From Roseovarius sp. SCSIO 43702 (GTDB lineage Bacteria; Pseudomonadota; Alphaproteobacteria; Rhodobacterales; Rhodobacteraceae), in the NCBI RefSeq assembly GCF_019599045.1, contig NZ_CP080623.1, positions 1,758,501 to 1,822,500 on the forward strand: 64,000 nt of DNA. Reading direction: 5' to 3'. The stretch's first letter is position 1. The number at the start of each line of letters is the position of its first letter. Positions 58,524-64,000 of this stretch are shown here, one piece after another. The translations under genes were made by a program, and so were the position numbers. The notes below the pieces were generated by a model. That model was not told the DNA's origin, searched no databases, and worked only from the letters and a program-made list of their open reading frames with translations.

Positions 58524-58610
58524 ATCAAAGGTGGAAATTCTTTCTAGACAAACACGCATAACGTGCAACCGTTTCAGGGTCTGCAACGCATAAATCTGGG
58601 GAGATAAACA

Positions 58611-59216
58611 ATGCTGACGCAACTTAAAGACGAGTTCACGATCGACACTTCCGAAGCACGCGGGGAGGCGGTTTCAACGAGCCTGCACGATGGCGGCGCG
58701 GTCGAGGCCTTCACTTCGTCGCTGGCACCGAGCATGAGCGCGGACGTGACCTCGGGCGATGCCACGGGCCTCTTCACCTCGTCGCTGGGTCCGGTCGCGG
58801 CGCGCGGCATGACGGCGGGTGAGGGCGTGGAGATGTTCACGTCGAGCCTCGCGCCCACGGCAACCGAAGCCAAGTCGGGCGACGCGGTCGAGATGTTCAC
58901 GTCGAGCCTGGCGCCCTCGGGCAATGTCGTCGCGCTCAGCGGGGACGCGACGGGTCTCTTCACCTCGAGCCTCGCACCCGCCGGGACACAGGCGGCGTCC
59001 GGTGACGCGGTGGAGATGTTCACCTCGAGCCTCGCGCCGACGGCGACCGAGGCGCAGTCGGGCGATGCGGTGGAGATGTTCACGTCGAGCCTGGCGCCCA
59101 CCGGCACGCAAGCGCGCTCGGGCGACGCCGTCGAGATGTTCACCTCGAGCCTCGCGCCGCGCGCCACGGAAGCCGCTGACGGTGACGCGGTCGAGATGTT
59201 CACGTCGAGCCTCTGA
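58611..59216 (+). CDS. protein of nine 20/21-residue FTSSL repeats, 201 aa
   Basis: After a 25-residue leader-like start (MLTQLKDEFTIDTSEARGEA, then VSTSL) the protein is repeats: Phe-Thr-Ser-Ser-Leu ends at residues 38, 59, 80, 100, 121, 141, 161, 181 and 201. Seven of the nine are preceded by a variant of the Val-Glu-(Met/Ala) type, most as GDAVEM; two by GDATGL. The linkers alternate between a TATEA and a GTQA type. The protein stops exactly at the last FTSSL. It is acidic, with no Cys, Trp or Tyr, no signal peptide and no membrane helix. GGGGAGA precedes the ATG. The function is unknown; a multi-core peptide precursor, a structural fibre or a repeat scaffold are all possible. Confidence 0.88.
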   Translation: MLTQLKDEFTIDTSEARGEAVSTSLHDGGAVEAFTSSLAPSMSADVTSGDATGLFTSSLGPVAARGMTAGEGVEMFTSSLAPTATEAKSGDAVEMFTSSLAPSGNVVALSGDATGLFTSSLAPAGTQAASGDAVEMFTSSLAPTATEAQSGDAVEMFTSSLAPTGTQARSGDAVEMFTSSLAPRATEAADGDAVEMFTSSL

Positions 59217-59226
59217 TCCGACGAAA

Positions 59227-59256
59227 CGCGGGAAGCCGGCGCGCCGGCTTCCCGCG
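59227..59256. repeat. 30-bp perfect palindrome between the repeat gene and the next gene
   Basis: Arms of 15 bp beginning CGCGGGAAGCCGGCG with no spacer. It lies 10 bp after the repeat-gene stop. There is no T run, so it may stabilise the upstream mRNA end or attenuate read-through rather than fully terminate. Confidence 0.85.
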
Positions 59257-59310
59257 ACGCGGGGCCGCGCAAGGCCGCCGGACCCCTGCAGAACGTGACA
59301 GGAGTATCCC

Positions 59311-60387
59311 ATGGAAAACGTCGTCCGTCTGAATGTTCCCTACAGGCAAAACGGTCCGGCCGCACGGCAAGCGGTGCTCTTGGAGGGGTTCGCGCATCAT
59401 CGGCGGAGCGAGGACGATGTCTTCTGGCTGAAGGAGAACGCGGAGCTTCTCAACATCCTGGAATGCACCGGCGCGCAGCCCGACCGGGGGGCACTTGCCA
59501 CGCATGAGCGATTCCATGACGAGATCGAAATGCGGATGGGCTTCTTTCCGCAATACTACCGTTTCCTGCTTTCGCTCTGCCTCGACCTTGAGGATCTGGG
59601 CATGGAGGGCGAGAAGGGGGCGCGACTGGTCGAATGGGTCGCGCGACAGGGCCTCGTCGAGGCGGAACTGTCGGATCTGCAACGTGCCGAGGCCCGGCGG
59701 CTGTGTCTGCGCCGGGGTGTCGATCCGGTGGGGGATGGCGCGGCGCTCGAGGCGCGGCTGCGGCGGTTCGCAGGACGCTCCGAGACCTTCGCGATGCCCA
59801 ACAAGAAAGCCGCCTACGAGCTGACCCACATCATTTTCTACCTTTCGGAATACGGCCGTCGCGATCCGGGGATCGACGAGGCGATGCGCGAGAGCCTGCT
59901 TTTCGCGGGAACGCTCGCGTTTCTCGATTTCAACGCGGATCTGCTGGCCGAAATCTGCATCGCGCTGCGCTTTGCCGGTGAAACGCCGCCCGAGGTCTGG
60001 GACATCTGGCTCCGCCAGCAGCTCACGCAGTTCTCGGTGGAGGGTGACGAGGCCGGATCGGTCGCGGATGACTATCACGAGTTCCTGATGCTCAACTGGT
60101 ACATGGAAACGACCGATGAGGGCGGGTTCGCCGGGCAGATGCCCGAAGGGCGCATCGTGTTCCGCCGGGCGCGACCGCAATCGGGGCCTCTGCGCGAATT
60201 GTCGGAATGCATATATGCGCTCGGCGCGGCGCGGAGCGGTGACTGGGACAAGATGCGCGAGCGGGTTTCCGACCGGCTGTCGGACGAGGCACAGGCCGCA
60301 TTGGCGGCCGCGGAAGCGGCGACGGGACGGTTCGACCGTTTCTTCCACGGCTTCGCGCGCGTGGGCCTGACGGGGATCGGCGCATGA
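59311..60387 (+). CDS. uncharacterised helical protein, 358 aa
   Basis: No family is securely recognised. The sequence is mostly helical and soluble. Conserved-looking blocks are THERFHDEIEMRMGFFPQYY (about residues 67-86), KKAAYELTHIIFYLSEYG (168-185) and LDFNADLLAEICIALRFAG (210-228). His/Glu residues in the first two could bind a metal. GGAG precedes the ATG. It follows the repeat gene by 94 bp and is coupled to the EamA gene (ATGA). The context suggests it acts on or with the repeat protein. Confidence 0.8.
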   Translation: MENVVRLNVPYRQNGPAARQAVLLEGFAHHRRSEDDVFWLKENAELLNILECTGAQPDRGALATHERFHDEIEMRMGFFPQYYRFLLSLCLDLEDLGMEGEKGARLVEWVARQGLVEAELSDLQRAEARRLCLRRGVDPVGDGAALEARLRRFAGRSETFAMPNKKAAYELTHIIFYLSEYGRRDPGIDEAMRESLLFAGTLAFLDFNADLLAEICIALRFAGETPPEVWDIWLRQQLTQFSVEGDEAGSVADDYHEFLMLNWYMETTDEGGFAGQMPEGRIVFRRARPQSGPLRELSECIYALGAARSGDWDKMRERVSDRLSDEAQAALAAAEAATGRFDRFFHGFARVGLTGIGA

Positions 60388-61289
60388 GACCGCATGCGGG
60401 CGGGGCCGCGATCACGATGGGCGTCGCGCTCACGGCGCTCTATACCGCGCTCATCGCGGGTGCCGACGCGATCACCAAGCTCTTCGGACAAGCCTATGCC
60501 GCGCCGCAGCTTTTCGCGGTATCGGGCTTCATCGTGGCGGCGCTCGCGCTTGCCGCCAATGCCCGGGGGCCGCGCCGGCGGGGGATGCGCACCGCCTGTC
60601 CGGGGGCGATGGCGGTGCGGGTGGTGGCGACGGTGGCCGGGTCGGTCGCGTTCTACCACGCTTTTCGCCTGCTGCCCTTCGCCGAGGTGTTCCTGTTCAT
60701 CGCGCTCATCCCGCTGATGACCGCGCTCGTCTCGGGCCCGGTCCTCGGCGAGGAGGTGCGCTCGCAGGCCTGGGCCGCGCTGATGCTGGGGTTGCTGGGG
60801 GTGTGGTGCCTCTTTCCCGGCGGGCTGAGCGATATGGGAGCGGGGCATCTCGTGGCCCTTCTCGCGGTGGCGCTTGGGACCGTGTCGATGGTCGCGTCGC
60901 GCTATATCGGGCGCCGCGACGACAACCTGCTGGCGCAGGTCTTCTATCCCAACCTGGGCCTCGCGGTCGCGATGCTGGCCGCGCTTCCCTTCGTGTGGCG
61001 GCCGATGGGCCTTGCCGACCTGGGCTGGGCCGCGGGTTACGCGACGCTTCTTTTCGGCGCGCGGTGGGTGCTGGTGGCGGCGTTGCGCGCGCTCCCGGCC
61101 TACGTGGTGACGCCGCTCATGAACCTGCAATTCGTCTGGATGGTCGCCCTGGGCGCGCTGGCTTTCGGAGAGGTGCCGGGAGTCATGGTCTTCGCGGGCG
61201 CAGCGATCATGGTGGCGGCGGGCGCCTGGCTCATCCTCGACCAGACGCTCGAGACCCGCCGGGCCACGCGGGTCGTGCCGGCGGAGTGA
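60384..61289 (+). CDS. DMT family (EamA) transporter
   Basis: A 301-aa permease of ten helices in two EamA repeats (ALIAGADAITKLFGQAY at the start; YVVTPLMNLQFVWMVALGALAFGEVPG in repeat 2, residues 236-262). It overlaps the stop of the 358-aa gene (ATGA) and so is made with it. It may export a small product of the upstream genes; the substrate is unknown. Confidence 0.88.
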   Translation: MRPHAGGAAITMGVALTALYTALIAGADAITKLFGQAYAAPQLFAVSGFIVAALALAANARGPRRRGMRTACPGAMAVRVVATVAGSVAFYHAFRLLPFAEVFLFIALIPLMTALVSGPVLGEEVRSQAWAALMLGLLGVWCLFPGGLSDMGAGHLVALLAVALGTVSMVASRYIGRRDDNLLAQVFYPNLGLAVAMLAALPFVWRPMGLADLGWAAGYATLLFGARWVLVAALRALPAYVVTPLMNLQFVWMVALGALAFGEVPGVMVFAGAAIMVAAGAWLILDQTLETRRATRVVPAE

Positions 61290-61301
61290 CGGCTTTCAGG
61301 G

Positions 61302-61625
61302 CTACATGGAGAAGGACGTGCCGCAGCCGCAGGAGCTTGACGCGTTGGGGTTGTCGATGGTGAAGCGCGCGCCGATCAGTTCCTCGGTGAAGTCGATGGT
61401 GGCGCCTGCGAGGAACGGCAGCGAGATCGAATCGACCACGACCCGCTCGCCGTGACCTTCGAGGACGACGTCGTCCTCGGCAGGCGCGTCGAGCTTGATC
61501 TCGTACTGGAACCCCGAGCATCCGCCGCCTTCAACCGCGACGCGCAGCGCCTGGCCTTGTGCGCCCGCCCCGATCTCGGCCAGGCGTTCGAAGGCGCGGG
61601 GGGTGACCTTGGGAGGGAGTTGCAT
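61302..61625 (-). CDS. erpA: A-type iron-sulfur carrier, ErpA/IscA family
   Basis: A 107-aa HesB/IscA protein that passes Fe-S clusters to target enzymes. The three ligand cysteines are in GGGCSGFQYE and SSCGCGTSF at the C-terminus. AGGACCC precedes the ATG. It stands alone, divergent from dgt with 77 bp between. ErpA and SufA/IscA cannot be separated safely by eye. Confidence 0.88.
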   Translation of the reverse strand: MQLPPKVTPRAFERLAEIGAGAQGQALRVAVEGGGCSGFQYEIKLDAPAEDDVVLEGHGERVVVDSISLPFLAGATIDFTEELIGARFTIDNPNASSSCGCGTSFSM

Positions 61626-61702
61626 GGGTCCTAATTCCGCTTGGGATTGATGCGTTTAGGTGCAATATAAGCGCCGCAGGGACAGGCGACAAGGAACGAG
61701 GC

Positions 61703-62869
61703 ATGACGGCACGCTTTGCCGCGCGGCCCGACAGCACGCGCGGCCGGCTCATCGCGGAGGAGGAGAGCGCGTTCCGCTCGTGCTTCCAGAGGGACCGCGA
61801 CCGGATCATCCATTCGAGCGCGTTTCGCAGGCTCAAGCACAAGACCCAGGTTTTCGTGGAGCACGAGGGCGACTATTTCCGCACGCGCCTCACCCATTCG
61901 ATCGAGGTGGCGCAGGTGGCGCGGACGATCGCAGGTGCGCTCGGGCTCAATTCCGAGTTGACCGAGACGGTGGCGTTGGCGCATGACCTGGGCCACACGC
62001 CCTTCGGGCACACGGGCGAGGATGCGCTCGACGCGCTGATGGCGCCGCATGGCGGGTTCGACCACAACGCGCAGGCGGTGCGCATCGTGACCACGCTCGA
62101 GCGGCATTACGCCGAGTTCGACGGGCTCAATCTCACGTGGGAGACGCTGGAGGGGCTGGCCAAGCATAACGGGCCGGTGGCGCGGCCCTTGCCCTACGCG
62201 CTGGCCGAATACGACGCGCGTCACGATCTCGAATTGCACACCTATGCGAGTGCCGAGGCGCAGGTGGCGGCGCTTTCGGACGATATCGCCTACAACAACC
62301 ATGATCTGCATGACGGGCTGCGCGCGGAACTATTCGCCGAGGAAGAGCTTTATGACCTGCCCATCGTCGGTGCGTGCTATGCCGAGGTGGATGCGGCCTA
62401 TCCCGGTCTGGCGCCGGTGCGGCGCAGGCACGAGGCGCTCAGGAGGGTTTTCGGCACGATGGTAGGCGATGTGATCGACCGCTCGCGGGAGGTGCTGGGC
62501 GCGAGCGGGGCGGGGTCGGCCGATGACATCCGTCACCTTGGCCGGCCGGCGATCCTTTTCTCGGACGCGCTCTGGCGCGATCTGAGGGTCATCCGGGAGT
62601 TCCTGTTCACGCGCATGTACCGCGCACCGCGTATCATGGAGATGCGCGAGGGGGTGACGAAGGTGGTCCGCGATCTCTTCGCGTTCTACATGGATCGGCC
62701 GGAGCACCTGCCGCGTGAATGGCAGCCGGATATAGACGAGGCCGGGGACGAGACCGCGCGGGCGCGGCTCGTGGCGGATTACATCGCGGGAATGACGGAC
62801 CGGTTCGCCTATCAGAGCCACGCCCGTTTCCTGGGCGATCGAAACAGCGGGGAGAGGGCATGGCGGTAG
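61703..62869 (+). CDS. dgt: deoxyguanosinetriphosphate triphosphohydrolase-like protein
   Basis: A 388-aa HD-domain dNTPase. DRDRIIHSSAFRRLKHKTQVF, TRLTHSIEVAQVAR and the metal-binding AHDLGHTPFGHTGEDAL are all present. It cleaves dNTPs to nucleoside and triphosphate and balances the dNTP pool. AAGGAACGAGG precedes the ATG. The 3' end overlaps the antiporter gene by 10 bp. Confidence 0.94.
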   Translation: MTARFAARPDSTRGRLIAEEESAFRSCFQRDRDRIIHSSAFRRLKHKTQVFVEHEGDYFRTRLTHSIEVAQVARTIAGALGLNSELTETVALAHDLGHTPFGHTGEDALDALMAPHGGFDHNAQAVRIVTTLERHYAEFDGLNLTWETLEGLAKHNGPVARPLPYALAEYDARHDLELHTYASAEAQVAALSDDIAYNNHDLHDGLRAELFAEEELYDLPIVGACYAEVDAAYPGLAPVRRRHEALRRVFGTMVGDVIDRSREVLGASGAGSADDIRHLGRPAILFSDALWRDLRVIREFLFTRMYRAPRIMEMREGVTKVVRDLFAFYMDRPEHLPREWQPDIDEAGDETARARLVADYIAGMTDRFAYQSHARFLGDRNSGERAWR

Positions 62870-64000
62870 AAGCGGCAGCGGACGGGGCCCTGTCCCCGGT
62901 CATGGCCTTCGCGCTGGTGGGAGCGATCGGCGTCGGGTCGCAATGGATCGCGTGGCGGCTCAGGATGCCCGCCATCGTGCTGATGCTGCTGGGCGGGCTG
63001 CTGGTGGGTCCGGTGCTGGGTATCTTCGACCCGGCCCGCGACATAGGCGAACTGGTCGGCCCGATGATCTCGGTCGCGGTGGCGATCATCCTCTTCGAGG
63101 GCGGCCTCACGCTCAACCTCCATGGTCTGCGGGGCGCGGCAGAGGGGGTGCGACGCCTCGTGATCATCGGCGCGCCGCTGGGGTGGTTCCTGTCGACGAT
63201 GGCGCTGCATTTCGTCGCGGGCCTCAGCTGGGAGTCCTCGGTCGTCTTCGGCGGCATCATGATCGTGACCGGCCCCACGGTCATCGCGCCGCTTCTGCGG
63301 CAGGCGCGCCTGCCGCGGCGACCTGCGCAGCTTCTCCATTGGGAAGCGATCGTCAACGATCCGATAGGGGCGCTGGCCGCGGTGATCGCCTTCGAGCTGG
63401 TCCTCGTCCTGCGCGCGGCCGAAACCATCGGCGACGCGATCTGGGACATGACAATCGGGATTTCCGTGGCCGTCGTGCTTGGCGTCGTGGCCGGATGGAG
63501 CGTGGTGCGGGCGTTCCGCCGCGAACTGGTGCCGCAATTCATGAAGGTTCCGCTTCTCTTTGCCTTCGTGCTGGGTACCTTCGCCCTGTCGGACGCGCTT
63601 CTGCACGAAAGCGGGCTGCTGGCGGTGACGGTGATGGGTCTCTGGATCGCGAATGCGGACCTGCCCAGTTATGACGAGCTGCGCCGGTTCAAGGAACATG
63701 CCACGATCCTGCTCGTTTCGGGGGTCTTCGTGCTGCTGGCCGCGTCGATGACACCCGAGACGCTTTTCGCGCTCGACTGGCGCGCCCTTGCCTTCGTGAC
63801 CGTGGTGATCCTGCTGGTGCGGCCCGCGACGGTGCTTCTGTCGTTCATCGGCACGCATATCCCGTGGAAAGAGCGGATCCTCGTTGGCTTCACCGGGCCG
63901 CGCGGCGTGGTGCTGGTCGCGGTCGCGGGGCTGTTCGCGCAGCGGCTCGTGGAAGGCGGTGTGGAAGACGCGGTGCGCCTCACGCCGCTGGCCTTCGGTC
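62860..64000 (+). CDS. CPA1 family sodium:proton antiporter, N-terminal part
   Basis: The gene starts at ATG 62860 (GGGGAGAGGGC upstream, inside the dgt end) and runs off the window; 380 codons are visible. Ten or more membrane helices are seen. CPA1/NhaP motifs are ILFEGGLTLN, VTGPTVIAPLLR, the ion-binding HWEAIVNDPIGALAAV, and FTGPRGVVLVAVAG. It exchanges Na+ or K+ for H+ at the inner membrane. The C-terminus, where a TrkA-C domain may lie, is outside. Confidence 0.92.
   Translation, partial: MAVEAAADGALSPVMAFALVGAIGVGSQWIAWRLRMPAIVLMLLGGLLVGPVLGIFDPARDIGELVGPMISVAVAIILFEGGLTLNLHGLRGAAEGVRRLVIIGAPLGWFLSTMALHFVAGLSWESSVVFGGIMIVTGPTVIAPLLRQARLPRRPAQLLHWEAIVNDPIGALAAVIAFELVLVLRAAETIGDAIWDMTIGISVAVVLGVVAGWSVVRAFRRELVPQFMKVPLLFAFVLGTFALSDALLHESGLLAVTVMGLWIANADLPSYDELRRFKEHATILLVSGVFVLLAASMTPETLFALDWRALAFVTVVILLVRPATVLLSFIGTHIPWKERILVGFTGPRGVVLVAVAGLFAQRLVEGGVEDAVRLTPLAFG

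Noticed and set aside
58239-58610. Chromosomal origin of replication
   Set aside because: Only two DnaA boxes and no origin-linked genes (hemE, gidA, parAB, dnaA or dnaN) are in view. Kept as a DnaA-box finding only.
58611-59216. CRISPR array suggested by regular 60-63 bp DNA repeats
   Set aside because: The repeats are in frame, coding and contiguous, with no unique spacers and no cas genes.

Overview
The window is a chromosomal segment of a high-GC alphaproteobacterium, almost certainly Rhodobacterales (Roseobacter/Rhodobacter group). The basis is the adjacent SciP-CtrA cell-cycle pair, a one-cysteine DksA, an orphan TRAP transporter, a run of Rhodobacterales-type small genes (DUF1153, DUF2852, DUF2927, DUF6778-like), and near-uniform G/C-ending codons. 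It is mostly core genome: no IS element, prophage, CRISPR array, tRNA or rRNA was seen.

Layout. 1-9665 (+) is the envelope operon cdsA(partial)-dxr-rseP-bamA-skp-fabZ-lpxA-lpxI-lpxB; bamA is split by an apparent 1-bp deletion. 9691-12123 holds mnmA (-) divergent from sciP and ctrA (+). 12471-16807 is ligA-recG, followed by a 39-aa membrane peptide behind a LexA-like box and a strong terminator. 17342-19104 has a CDF metal exporter, an IscU/SufU-like scaffold and hisI. 19149-22916 (-) is a complete TRAP transporter plus alpha/beta hydrolase, divergent from a class V aminotransferase. 24401-26285 (-) is bpt, an RDD protein and DUF2852, separated from glnE (+) by two identical-arm operators. 29543-34511 (-) contains purF, ydcZ-like, cvpA, radA and a PqiA-like gene. 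34700-38494 (-) has a CoxE-like VWA protein, a DUF2927 lipoprotein and a MoxR ATPase. 38694-43831 has dksA, an FAD monooxygenase, then nlpD-pcm-surE and an SDR. 43942-47697 carries bioY, a lipoprotein, an rRNA methyltransferase and a PIN protein. 47716-50760 (-) has an M48 protease, a lamin-tail/Hint protein and a radical SAM enzyme. 50935-54670 is zwf-pgl-pgi, followed by a glycine-zipper lipoprotein and eno (-). 56541-58238 (-) is xthA and an EamA permease.

The most unusual locus is 58239-61289. An AT-rich 370-bp intergenic region holds two perfect, inverted DnaA boxes, a CtrA-like box and a bipartite motif also found upstream of dksA. It precedes a 201-aa protein made of nine 20/21-residue repeats each carrying Phe-Thr-Ser-Ser-Leu, then a 30-bp perfect palindrome, an unrecognised 358-aa helical protein and a translationally coupled EamA permease. 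The window ends with an erpA/iscA-type gene (-), dgt and a truncated CPA1 Na+/H+ antiporter.

How the genes work together: lipid A synthesis (fabZ, lpxA, lpxI, lpxB), outer-membrane assembly (bamA, skp), isoprenoid/phospholipid supply (dxr, cdsA) and envelope stress proteolysis (rseP) form one block. sciP/ctrA, several CtrA-like boxes and the DnaA-box pair are cell-cycle signals. zwf-pgl-pgi and eno serve hexose catabolism. All functions are read from sequence motifs and family knowledge; nothing was searched against a database.
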